The translations under genes and the position numbers were made by a program. Of a DNA stretch of 20,731 nt, positions 7,170 through 16,352 are shown one piece after another. The stretch is from assembly GCA_020631175.1 (NCBI GenBank), contig JAHDHT010000050.1:1-20731 (forward strand). Reading direction: 5' to 3'. The notes below the pieces were generated by a model. The model worked only from the letters and a program-made list of their open reading frames with translations. It searched no databases and was not told where the DNA came from. This DNA is from Chitinophagales bacterium (GTDB lineage: Bacteria > Bacteroidota > Bacteroidia > Chitinophagales > JAHDHT01). Position 1 is the stretch's first letter. Each line of letters opens with the position of its first letter.

Positions 7170-10100
7170 ATGCTCAAAAATTTACGTTCTCAATGGAAGA
7201 ATAACTCTTCTAATCAGGAAAAAAAGAACCAGAAAGAACCGAAGCAAGAAATAGGTTTAATTGATCAAATTACTGACAATCTGGTTTCCGGATGGTGTTA
7301 CGATAAAAGTAATCCGGAAAAAAAGCATTTGATCCACATTTATGCCGACGATCTGTTAATTGCAACCGGAATGGCAAATTTGTTTCGATCAGATCTGTTA
7401 AACGCAGGTATGGGGGAAGGATTTAATGGCTTTAAGATTGAATTACCTTTTAATCTTGATATCAAAGACAAACAAGTAAAGCTAAGCGCTAAAACTTCGG
7501 ATGGAATTTATTTACATGGAACCTTTGACTACACACATAATCCTCCCAAAACCCTAATCAATAAAGAAAAATCAAAGGTATCTGAAGGTCAGACTGCTTT
7601 AAATATTCACTTCGAAGAATACGGAATTAGGGATAACAAAATCGTTATACGTGGCTGGGCATTTGGTAATAAAGAGATTGAAGATATAGATATCTATTTT
7701 CTCGATAAAAAAATTGCAAGCATTGGGAGTAAACTGGAGAGATCAGATGTAAAACAAGCATTTAAGAATGAAAAACACAGTTTAAAATCAGGTTTTCATT
7801 TTGAAAAAAGCTTAACTGATTTTACCAATAATTTGAATTTTAAACTGAATTTCGAAGACGAGCATTACAAAATGTTCAATTTTGAAGATGTTCAGAAAAA
7901 TGATATTGAACATTTATTATTACAAAGTCAGGAGAGAAGAAAAAGAGGAAAAGATGAACGCACAAAAGTACTGTTTATCTCTCCTCATTTGCCTGATTAT
8001 GACACATCAAGCGGAGGTAAACGAGCAACAAGAATGCTGGCCTTAATTGCTGAAGAAGCCGATGTTTATTGCTTTACCTTAGGTGAAAAACAACCGAAAT
8101 TTGTAGATAAACTTGCTGAGTATAATGTGAAAACTATAGATGCACCATATTTATGGGACATTGATATTAATACTTACGACTACCACGAACTTACTTCAGA
8201 AGTTGAGCATTTTGATGTAATCATTTATGCATGGTACGATATGTGGTACCTCAATCAACGCATCAAAAATTTGTATCCAAATGCCCGGTTAATTTTTGAC
8301 AGTGTGGATGTGCATTGGGTAAGGCACCAACGATTGATTGGTATCGACCCTGAAATGACAAAGGAGCGATTTGAGATTAGCAAACAATCAGAAATTGATG
8401 CTTATAAACAAGCCGATATTATTTGGGCAGTTACCGAAGAAGATAAGCAGGCCATTTTAAAAGAAATTCCTTTTGCAAATGTGAAAGTCGTTTCAAATAT
8501 CCATGATCCGGATATTCTTGAATATAAAGATGCCGGTACCAATAATATTTTATTTTTTGGTGGATTTAAGCATACACCAAACTTATCTGCGGCAAAAATT
8601 CTTGCTGAAGAAATAATGCCGATTGTTTTAAAAGAAATTCCAGACGCAAAATTAATCCTTGCCGGTTCTCATGCACCCGATGATATTAAAGCTTTAGGTG
8701 AATTACCTGGTGTTGACTTCCGGGGTTTTATTGAAGAAGAAGATCTGGAAAAATTATATATCGACAGTTATGCTACTGTAATTCCTTTACTTGCCGGTGC
8801 AGGTATAAAAGGGAAAATTTGTGAAGCTATCTGTTATATGACTCCCATTATAACTAATGATATCGGGAATGAAGGTATCCGGTTAGAGCATGAAAAAAGT
8901 GGTTTGGTTACGAACGACATTGAAGAAATGGCGAATCTTACAATCAAAGCACTTAAAAGAAAATATGACATGGAGTCTTTCACCAAAATCGCTCAGGAAA
9001 AGCTGTCGGGACTGGTGGGTTCATCAAATGTGAAAAAGCAAATGATGGATTCTATTCATAAAGAAGTTTCAATATGTGTTGTAACCTGGAATCGATTGAA
9101 ATTAGTGAAAAGATGTATTGAATCGATTTTAGAAAAAACATACTATTCGCATTATAAAATTCTTGTTTATTCAAATGGATGCACGGATGGAACACAAGAA
9201 TATTTGAAAGAAATAGCTAAGGAAAACGACAAAATCGTTCCAATGCTTTCTGATGAAAATGAAGTTTTTGTTATTCCTAATAACAAAATGATGATGAAAT
9301 TTCCTGAAAATGATGTGGTCTTGTTAAATAACGATACTTACGTTACGGAAGGATGGCTCAGAGCTTTAGTTGAAAGTGCATATGCCGGAAACCACATTGG
9401 TTTAACCGGATCGAAAATACTGTACCCTAATGGAAGGCTTCAGGAGTATGGTTCATATTTACATGCTAATTACGGTGGGGTTAACGTAGGTAAAAATGAT
9501 GACCCTAATAAGCCGGAATACCAGCACATGAAACATGTTGGATATGTATCGGGCTGTTCGTTATTTATAAAACGCAGTACCATTAACAGAATTGGTGTGT
9601 TTGATGAGAAATTCCATCCTTGTTATTGTGAAGACTCCGATTTATGTTACACCGCAGCTGAACATGGTTTACAAACATTTGTAGTTCCAAATTCTGTAAT
9701 TTATCACGATGAAGGCGGAACCTCCGGAACAGATACAAGTTCCGGCTTTAAGGCATATCAGAATATTAATTTCCTTAAGTTTTATCAAAAACATCAAGGT
9801 AAATTAAACGGAATAGACTGGGGCTTACAACATATTAATGCTGATAGTATCCGAAGATCATTCCAGTCAAAATATAGAGATAAAACAGGACAAAAAATAC
9901 TGAATGGTACACAATTAAAAGACAGTGTTTCTCCTATCAGAGAATTTAATGTAATTAAATCTAAACGTGCATTTAATTTATACAGGGAACAAATGGTTCC
10001 TGTTTATCAAAAACGACATTTAATTGAAGAATTAATTGTTCGTCATAGATCAAGTACATTTTCTATTCCCGGCTACAGTCCGGTAATTGATGAAGTTGTA

Positions 10101-10799
10101 GCATTTAGAATAAATAATGAAAGAACTGAAAACAGAAATGGTATTCCGTTGCCTAACTACCGTGAAAGTCTGGTAAGTTCTAAAACACAATTTAATAGCA
10201 GACTAAGAGCAACTGCTATGTTGATCAATCAGTATACAGACGGAATAGATAATGATGATACGCATATTTACTTTACTGAATCAAATTCTGCATTTTCAAA
10301 ATTCTATAAAGAGAAGTATAAAAACTTTGAAGAAAGTGAATATATAGATGAGTATGCTGAAGCAGGTAAAATGATTGCAGGTATTTATCATCAGAATTTA
10401 ATCGATCTTTCATTTGATGATAATTCGTTTGATATTATAGTATCACTAGATAAGCTTCAATTCTATCAAGATTATCAACTGGTATTAGAAGAACTTTACC
10501 GTTGTTTAAAACCGGGAGGTAAACTAATTCTTTCTGCACCATTTGGCTTAAACGCTGAATTCAATAAACAATTTGCAGAAAAAGATAAACTAGGTGCCAT
10601 TAAGTTTCTTGATCAGGCTATTTACTACCCAAATCCGGTAAAAGGTAAAGATCCGCTATTGTGTTATTACCACTTTGGATGGGAGTTATTTAACGAAATG
10701 GAATCTGCAGGATTTAAAAATGTATCGGCCAATTTTATGTGGTCGCTTTATTACGGAATTCTTGGAACTGATGTTATGCTGATTTCAGCAGAAAAATAA
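7170..10799 (+). CDS. Trifunctional GT4-GT2-methyltransferase with two N-terminal GW modules
   Basis: 1209 residues. Order: two GW modules (about 28-115, VSGWCYD ... FRSDLLNAG ... FNGFKI; and about 143-235, IRGWAFG ... ERSDV ... SGFHFE). A GT4-like domain follows (about 266-615; SPHLPDYDTSSGGKRATR, FDSVDVHW, GGFKHTPNLSAAK, and the donor-site LLAGAGIKGKICEAI). Next a GT2 domain (about 632-880; VSICVVTWNR, VVLLNNDTYV, SGCSLFIKRS, CYCEDSDLCY, DEGGTSGTDTSSGF). Last a methyltransferase-like domain (about 1005-1209; NSRLRATAM, FTESNSAF, ESEY, NSFDIIVSLDKLQ, CLKPGGKLILSAPF, YHFGWELF). The last domain lacks a glycine-rich motif I. Residues 266 onward are paralogous to the second half of the protein at 12205. 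It probably adds two sugars and methylates the chain. First gene of its operon; its stop is 14 bases before the next gene. Confidence 0.9.
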   Translation: MLKNLRSQWKNNSSNQEKKNQKEPKQEIGLIDQITDNLVSGWCYDKSNPEKKHLIHIYADDLLIATGMANLFRSDLLNAGMGEGFNGFKIELPFNLDIKDKQVKLSAKTSDGIYLHGTFDYTHNPPKTLINKEKSKVSEGQTALNIHFEEYGIRDNKIVIRGWAFGNKEIEDIDIYFLDKKIASIGSKLERSDVKQAFKNEKHSLKSGFHFEKSLTDFTNNLNFKLNFEDEHYKMFNFEDVQKNDIEHLLLQSQERRKRGKDERTKVLFISPHLPDYDTSSGGKRATRMLALIAEEADVYCFTLGEKQPKFVDKLAEYNVKTIDAPYLWDIDINTYDYHELTSEVEHFDVIIYAWYDMWYLNQRIKNLYPNARLIFDSVDVHWVRHQRLIGIDPEMTKERFEISKQSEIDAYKQADIIWAVTEEDKQAILKEIPFANVKVVSNIHDPDILEYKDAGTNNILFFGGFKHTPNLSAAKILAEEIMPIVLKEIPDAKLILAGSHAPDDIKALGELPGVDFRGFIEEEDLEKLYIDSYATVIPLLAGAGIKGKICEAICYMTPIITNDIGNEGIRLEHEKSGLVTNDIEEMANLTIKALKRKYDMESFTKIAQEKLSGLVGSSNVKKQMMDSIHKEVSICVVTWNRLKLVKRCIESILEKTYYSHYKILVYSNGCTDGTQEYLKEIAKENDKIVPMLSDENEVFVIPNNKMMMKFPENDVVLLNNDTYVTEGWLRALVESAYAGNHIGLTGSKILYPNGRLQEYGSYLHANYGGVNVGKNDDPNKPEYQHMKHVGYVSGCSLFIKRSTINRIGVFDEKFHPCYCEDSDLCYTAAEHGLQTFVVPNSVIYHDEGGTSGTDTSSGFKAYQNINFLKFYQKHQGKLNGIDWGLQHINADSIRRSFQSKYRDKTGQKILNGTQLKDSVSPIREFNVIKSKRAFNLYREQMVPVYQKRHLIEELIVRHRSSTFSIPGYSPVIDEVVAFRINNERTENRNGIPLPNYRESLVSSKTQFNSRLRATAMLINQYTDGIDNDDTHIYFTESNSAFSKFYKEKYKNFEESEYIDEYAEAGKMIAGIYHQNLIDLSFDDNSFDIIVSLDKLQFYQDYQLVLEELYRCLKPGGKLILSAPFGLNAEFNKQFAEKDKLGAIKFLDQAIYYPNPVKGKDPLLCYYHFGWELFNEMESAGFKNVSANFMWSLYYGILGTDVMLISAEK

Positions 10800-10813
10800 A
10801 AGTATTTAAAGCT

Positions 10814-12193
10814 ATGAACCAAACCGTTAGTGTTTGTATCCCCATGTACAATGGGGAAAAATATTTGAGAGATTGTTTAGATTCAGTTTTATCACAATCC
10901 TACTGGGATCTTGAAATTTTATGTGTAGATGATCAATCATCAGACAGTACAGTTGATATTGTAAAAGAATATGCTGCATTGGATGATAGAATTAAACTGC
11001 ACATAAATGAAGAAAATTTAGGATTAGTTGGAAACTGGAATAAATGCATAGAACTGGCAACTGCCGATTATATAAAATATGTTTTCCAGGATGATGTAAT
11101 CCATCCCGAATGTATTGCGAAAAAAATGGAAGCAATTGAAGGTTTTGACTGTCCTATCTGTGCTTGTAGAAGAGATTTCATTATTGAAAACAATGCAAGT
11201 AAAAACATCCGTAAATATTTTCAATACGATATTAAAAAACCTGAACACTTTTTTGGAAACACGGATTATATCTCAGCAGATCAATTCGGCGAAGTTGCTA
11301 AAAATTTCCCTTTGGCAAACCTGGTTGGAGAACCATCCGTTTTTCTTTTTCACAAATCAGTAATCGATAAAATGGGAGCATTCGATGCCACCTTTTCTCA
11401 ATTGGTGGATTTCGAATTCGTTTTAAGGATGATTTCTGAATTTGGCTTTGTATTTATCCCGGAAACTCTTGCTTATTTCAGAGTTCATGGCGGAGCTGAA
11501 AGCGATAAAAATACAAGCCTTAATCGCTCAAAAGAAAAGTTCTTTAAAGTAGAATACATAGACAATCTTTTATTTTTGAATAAAATTTTGAAAAATCCTG
11601 AATTCAAAAATTACAGAGATTCAAATGACCTTACTAACTACGAGAATAAATTTCATGCAATTGTAATGAACTTTATAAATGAACAAGGTAAAGATGAAAT
11701 GCTAAAAACGCTTCAACCATTTTTCCAAGATCATTTCGGTTTAGAAGAAAGCATTGAAGATGAAATTGATTTTTACAATTTAAATCATGAAGTTATTCCA
11801 TTAGAAGATCTGGAAAAAACCGATACCAATACTATTTGCTGGATTGATCAGGTTAATGAACAAAACTACACTCCCGGCTCAAAAATAGAATCAAAAAGCG
11901 CTGAACATATTAGTATAAAAGGCTGGGCTTTAGACGAGACTACAGATACAATTGCTTCAGGTGTTTATATCGAGATCAATGGAAAACCATACCAAACAAT
12001 TTATGGAATGGAAAGAAAAGATGTAGCAGAACATTTCAGCAAAGAAGAATATACTTATTGCGGTTTTTATACGAGAATACCGGTTTCCAATCTTAAAGAG
12101 GGAGAAAATAAACTATCATTTATGGTGGTGGATCAATCTAAAAAGAAACTGTTCAATTGCGAACAGGAACTTAGCATTCATATTCTTAAGTAA
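10814..12193 (+). CDS. GT2 glycosyltransferase with a C-terminal GW module
   Basis: 459 residues. Residues about 4-240 form a single GT2 domain: VSVCIPMYNGEKYLRDC (5-21), VDDQSSDST (38-46), NLGLVGNWN (68-76) and the metal-binding motif FQDDV (91-95), with FEFVLRM and YFRVHGG further on. A helical stretch (about 240-335) links this to a C-terminal GW module (about 340-459; ISIKGWALDETTD ... MERKDVAEHF ... YCGFYTRIP). This is the only protein here with the module at the C-terminus. It lies between the two paralogous three-enzyme proteins, 14 bases after one and 11 before the other, so the three are probably co-translated and may act on the same chain. The ATG at 10814 has no Shine-Dalgarno. The sugar transferred is unknown. 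Confidence 0.9.
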   Translation: MNQTVSVCIPMYNGEKYLRDCLDSVLSQSYWDLEILCVDDQSSDSTVDIVKEYAALDDRIKLHINEENLGLVGNWNKCIELATADYIKYVFQDDVIHPECIAKKMEAIEGFDCPICACRRDFIIENNASKNIRKYFQYDIKKPEHFFGNTDYISADQFGEVAKNFPLANLVGEPSVFLFHKSVIDKMGAFDATFSQLVDFEFVLRMISEFGFVFIPETLAYFRVHGGAESDKNTSLNRSKEKFFKVEYIDNLLFLNKILKNPEFKNYRDSNDLTNYENKFHAIVMNFINEQGKDEMLKTLQPFFQDHFGLEESIEDEIDFYNLNHEVIPLEDLEKTDTNTICWIDQVNEQNYTPGSKIESKSAEHISIKGWALDETTDTIASGVYIEINGKPYQTIYGMERKDVAEHFSKEEYTYCGFYTRIPVSNLKEGENKLSFMVVDQSKKKLFNCEQELSIHILK

Positions 12194-12204
12194 GTTCTTA
12201 GTTC

Positions 12205-15200
12205 ATGCATCAAAAAAGTATTACAATAATAAATAGCGGGTTTAGAAATGCTAAACTTATTTCCGAGAAGAAATTTCCGGAAAATTATAAAAAAATAAAA
12301 AACTGCCTGGAAGATTTGGATGAGTTTTTCGAATCTGTTTCCGATATATATCCGGCAGAGTCAGTTTTGTTTGAAAAACTGGATTTCAATAATATTTCAA
12401 AAAAGTTAGCTCATCATTCTGAGATTTTAGAATCAATTTTAGATGAACATTTAGAATCCCTGGAAGAATTAAAATATTACTATTTAAAACATCCTTTTTT
12501 CCTTCCATTACTAAGTGACTTATTAAATAAGAAAGGGTTTGATTTTAATATATTACACTTAATTGAGAGCCCCAATCATATATTTAACTCTTCTTTTGAG
12601 TTTACTGAATCAGCTTTCCCCGTTTTACAGTATTATTTCAAGTTACTTTGCACTTTTGAATTATCGCCGAAACAACAGAATAGTTTTTTCAATCAAAAGC
12701 AGTTCATAAATCATGATTTTAAAGGTGGAATAGAAAAACACCTTCAAAAACAATTTTTAAAGCTAAAAGAAGAAAATATTTCAAATAAAAAGATACCTGA
12801 TCTTTCTATTGAAGTATTTGAATTTATAAGTAACAACAACAAATTAGATCTTTGGAAAACTGAAGATTGGAAAAAATTTAAATCCCGTCTTTCTAAATTT
12901 CAACAGGCACTTTTAAGTAAAAATGAAAAGACAAAAGCCGAAAATAAATCATTAGATAAAGCTCAGCATAAAACGGATCAAAACGCGGGATTAAAAATTA
13001 GAGACTTACAAATTGCAGATCTAAATGCTCTAAATAAAAAGCTGAATAAAAAGAGTAAAAAACTCAGTAAGAAATACTATAAGTTGAAGGGGCAATTTAA
13101 AAGCAGTAAAGATCAGGACCTTAAGATAAAAGAATTAGAAAATCAGATTCAGTTATTAAAAGATGATCTTCACAACAAAACTTTTGAAAACAGGCAAAAT
13201 AGTCAGAAAGTAAATAACCTTCAACACAAAATTAATATTTCAAATAACCGGGTTAATCAATACAATGCATTATTTAACTATATGCAATTGATTAAAAAGG
13301 AAATAAGTTCTTTTGAAGAAACAATTGGTCAATTAGAGAGCAATAGTCAGAAAATTGAAATTCAAAGAAAATTGAATGCATTTCGTGAGTTGGTTCAACT
13401 TGAAAATACAGATGTATTAAATCCTCCTCCGTTTGAATCTTTAAAGATCAGAACAGATATATGGCAAGAATATCTTGAAAGCTTAACCACGTTTAATACC
13501 GCCCATAATAAGCCTGTAGTTTTATTTGTGGCACCGGAGTTACCCGATTACGACACTTCGAGTGGTGGGAAACGGGCAACAAGAATGCTCGCTCTAATGG
13601 CTGAAGAATTTGATGTTTATGTCTTCACCTTTGGAAAGAAAATTCAGAAGTATATAGATAAAATGGAATCTATTGGCGTTAAAATTCTAACCAATAGACC
13701 ACCATCAAGTTTAAATTGGGATACTTATCAATTTCAGGATGTTCAGCAACAGTTAAAAAGAGTAGATTCAATAATATACGCTTGGTATACCACTTGGGAA
13801 AGTGGACATAAGCTTGCGGAAGTTTATCCTCAGGCTAGGCTTATTTTCGATTCTGTTGATGTACATTGGTTAAGACATGAGCGTCTTATTGGCATTGATC
13901 CTTCCTTTACAAATCAAATAGTAGAAGATTTAAAACAGAAAGAAATTGCAGCTTATAAAAAGGCCAATGTAATTTGGGCAGTTACTCAGGAAGATAAAGA
14001 AGAAATTCTATATGAGATACCAACTGCAGATGTTCGGGTAGTAAGTAACATTCATGATATTGAAGTTGAAAAATTTGTAGAACGACCTAATAAAAATATT
14101 CTGTTTTTGGGTGGATATAAGCACACTCCAAACTTATCTGCCGCAATGAAACTTGCCAATGAAATCTTTCCAAAAGTAAAGGCAAAAATACCGGAGGCAA
14201 AATTAATTCTTGCAGGATCACATGCTCCTCAGAAAATTGTAAATCTGGGACTTCAGGATGGAGTTGAATTTGAAGGTTTTATTGAAGAAGAAGATTTACC
14301 CGCTTTATACCAGAATGCAAAATTAACAGCAATTCCTCTTTTAGCTGGTGCAGGAATAAAAGGTAAAATATGTGAAGCTATAGCTCATAGTCTACCCGTT
14401 TTAACTAATAGTATTGGGAATGAAGGTATTAATCTTGAACACGCAGTAAGTGGGTTAATAACTAATGATTACGATGAAATGGCTGAACTTTGCATTGATG
14501 CATTAAACGATCAATTTGATTTAAAATCAATGTGTTTGAATGCTCAGGATAAATTAAACGCACTAGTTGGGCCACAAGAAGTGAAAAAACAAATGGTAAA
14601 CTCCATCCAAAATGAAGTTTCTATTTGCATTGTCACTTGGAACAGATTAGAACTGCTAAAAAAGTGTATTCAATCCGTTTTAGAATTAACCAGATATCCG
14701 AAATACAAAATCTTAGTACATTCAAACGGATGTGAAGATGGCACACAGGAATATTTAAAAGAATTAGCTGAAAAAGACCAACGCATCGTACCGATTTTAT
14801 CAAAAGAAAATGAAGTTTTTGTTATTCCAAATAACAAAATGATGATGCAGTTTCCGGATAATGATGTTGTTCTGTTAAATAATGATACTTATGTAACTGA
14901 AAACTGGTTGACAGCTCTGGTTGAAGCAGCGTATGATAGTCCGACCACCGGTATATCAGGTTCTAAGATATTATACCCCGACGGTCGATTACAGGAATTT
15001 GGAAGCGAATTATATAATAATTTCAGCGGAAGGAATATTGGAAAATTTCAGGATCCAACCCTTGAAGAGTATAACAGAACAATGGAAGTTGGTTATGTTT
15101 CCGGATGTTCTCTGTATATCAAACGTTCAACAATAGACAAACTTGGTGTATTTGATATGCAATTTCACCCCTGCTATTGTGAAGACAGTGACTACTGTTA

Positions 15201-16344
15201 TTCAGCATGGGAACACGATATTGCTACAGTTGTTACACCACATTCTGTGATTTATCACGAGGAAGGAGGCACATCAGGAACAGATACAAGCTCCGGTTTC
15301 AAGGCTTATCAGGAAGTTAATTTTAAGAAGTTTTTCGAAAAACATAAGGGGCTTATCAATACTATTGACTGGAAAATGGATGATATTTCTTTAAAAGACT
15401 GGCATTCATCCATCCAAAATAAATATGAAGATGAAACGGGTCAGTTGTTGTTAAACGGAACATTTATTGAAACCGGCTCAATAGAAAAGCCTTACTCTTT
15501 TACTGCAAATGATTACAGAAGCTATCGACAATATCTGATTGACTTCAAACCTCAATTACGGAAACGATTAAAAATTGAAAAGATGCTTACCGGACATCAT
15601 CCGGCTGCGTTCGAATTTGAAGCTAAAAATCCACTTACTAATAAGTTGGCCTCTTTGAGTGTGAATGAAGATCGTCCGCTTCAGATTGGTGGTATGCAGA
15701 TGCCGGATTATAAAGAATCATTATACGATCCGACAACAGGTACAAATAGTCGTTTAAGAGCTGTTAGTTTAATGATTAAAGATGCGCTGGAAGGAAAAAA
15801 AGAGGCAAAACTGTATTTAACAGAACAAAATACGCAGTTTTTTCAAACGATATCCACATTCCATGAGCCAACTATAGGAAGTGAATTTATGGGAGAAGTA
15901 GTCGAGTCAGGAACTCAGATTGAAAATATAACTCATCAAAATTTAGCTGATTTACGCTATAAAGATGCCTCATTTGACTTGATTGTCAGTCTTGATAAAA
16001 TTCAGCTTTATCCTGATTTCAAATCTGTTCTAAAGCAACTACATAGGGCCTTAAAGCCTGGAGGTGAATTGATTATAACCGTACCTTTTGCTATTAAAAA
16101 ACGCAAAAATATTCTAAGAGCCAGTTACCGGCCTTTTGAAGAAGCAATTCACCATTTACCGCCGCAATATTTCCCATCAACAGGTATTAAGGGAGATAAA
16201 CGTCTTGCATATCACTTCTTTGGCTGGGAATTTTTACAAAATCTGCAAGATTGTGGCTTTAAAAGTGTGAATGCAAATTTCATATGGTCTTTATATTATG
16301 GTATTTTTGGGCCGGAAACAACTGTTATTACCGCAAAACGATAA
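12205..16344 (+). CDS. Trifunctional GT4-GT2-methyltransferase with a long coiled-coil N-terminus
   Basis: 1379 residues. Residues about 1-235 are helical, Leu/Glu/Lys/Phe-rich and match nothing I recognise. About 235-395 is strongly charged with heptad-like spacing (DLQIADLNALNKKLN, KELENQIQLLKDDL), a likely coiled coil. A GT4-like domain (about 437-790; PELPDYDTSSGGKRATR, FDSVDVHW, GGYKHTPNLSAA, LLAGAGIKGKICEAI), a GT2 domain (about 803-1050; VSICIVTWNR, VVLLNNDTYV, CYCEDSDYCY) and a methyltransferase-like domain (about 1180-1379; NSRLRAVSL, LTEQNTQFF, IGSEFMG, ASFDLIVSLDKIQ, ALKPGGELIITVPF, YHFFGWEFL) follow in the same order as in the gene at 7170. The long near-identical protein motifs make these paralogs that differ only in the N-terminal part. 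A coiled coil next to a methyltransferase recalls chain-length-controlling caps such as WbdD; that is inference. Confidence 0.9.
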   Translation: MHQKSITIINSGFRNAKLISEKKFPENYKKIKNCLEDLDEFFESVSDIYPAESVLFEKLDFNNISKKLAHHSEILESILDEHLESLEELKYYYLKHPFFLPLLSDLLNKKGFDFNILHLIESPNHIFNSSFEFTESAFPVLQYYFKLLCTFELSPKQQNSFFNQKQFINHDFKGGIEKHLQKQFLKLKEENISNKKIPDLSIEVFEFISNNNKLDLWKTEDWKKFKSRLSKFQQALLSKNEKTKAENKSLDKAQHKTDQNAGLKIRDLQIADLNALNKKLNKKSKKLSKKYYKLKGQFKSSKDQDLKIKELENQIQLLKDDLHNKTFENRQNSQKVNNLQHKINISNNRVNQYNALFNYMQLIKKEISSFEETIGQLESNSQKIEIQRKLNAFRELVQLENTDVLNPPPFESLKIRTDIWQEYLESLTTFNTAHNKPVVLFVAPELPDYDTSSGGKRATRMLALMAEEFDVYVFTFGKKIQKYIDKMESIGVKILTNRPPSSLNWDTYQFQDVQQQLKRVDSIIYAWYTTWESGHKLAEVYPQARLIFDSVDVHWLRHERLIGIDPSFTNQIVEDLKQKEIAAYKKANVIWAVTQEDKEEILYEIPTADVRVVSNIHDIEVEKFVERPNKNILFLGGYKHTPNLSAAMKLANEIFPKVKAKIPEAKLILAGSHAPQKIVNLGLQDGVEFEGFIEEEDLPALYQNAKLTAIPLLAGAGIKGKICEAIAHSLPVLTNSIGNEGINLEHAVSGLITNDYDEMAELCIDALNDQFDLKSMCLNAQDKLNALVGPQEVKKQMVNSIQNEVSICIVTWNRLELLKKCIQSVLELTRYPKYKILVHSNGCEDGTQEYLKELAEKDQRIVPILSKENEVFVIPNNKMMMQFPDNDVVLLNNDTYVTENWLTALVEAAYDSPTTGISGSKILYPDGRLQEFGSELYNNFSGRNIGKFQDPTLEEYNRTMEVGYVSGCSLYIKRSTIDKLGVFDMQFHPCYCEDSDYCYSAWEHDIATVVTPHSVIYHEEGGTSGTDTSSGFKAYQEVNFKKFFEKHKGLINTIDWKMDDISLKDWHSSIQNKYEDETGQLLLNGTFIETGSIEKPYSFTANDYRSYRQYLIDFKPQLRKRLKIEKMLTGHHPAAFEFEAKNPLTNKLASLSVNEDRPLQIGGMQMPDYKESLYDPTTGTNSRLRAVSLMIKDALEGKKEAKLYLTEQNTQFFQTISTFHEPTIGSEFMGEVVESGTQIENITHQNLADLRYKDASFDLIVSLDKIQLYPDFKSVLKQLHRALKPGGELIITVPFAIKKRKNILRASYRPFEEAIHHLPPQYFPSTGIKGDKRLAYHFFGWEFLQNLQDCGFKSVNANFIWSLYYGIFGPETTVITAKR

Positions 16345-16352
16345 CAAAGGAA

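Noticed and set aside
16284..16352. N-terminal extension of the GERNSGTN protein
   Set aside because: It overlaps the C-terminus of the preceding gene by 61 bases and places about 23 unlikely residues before the first strand; the ATG at 16353 fits the operon spacing.
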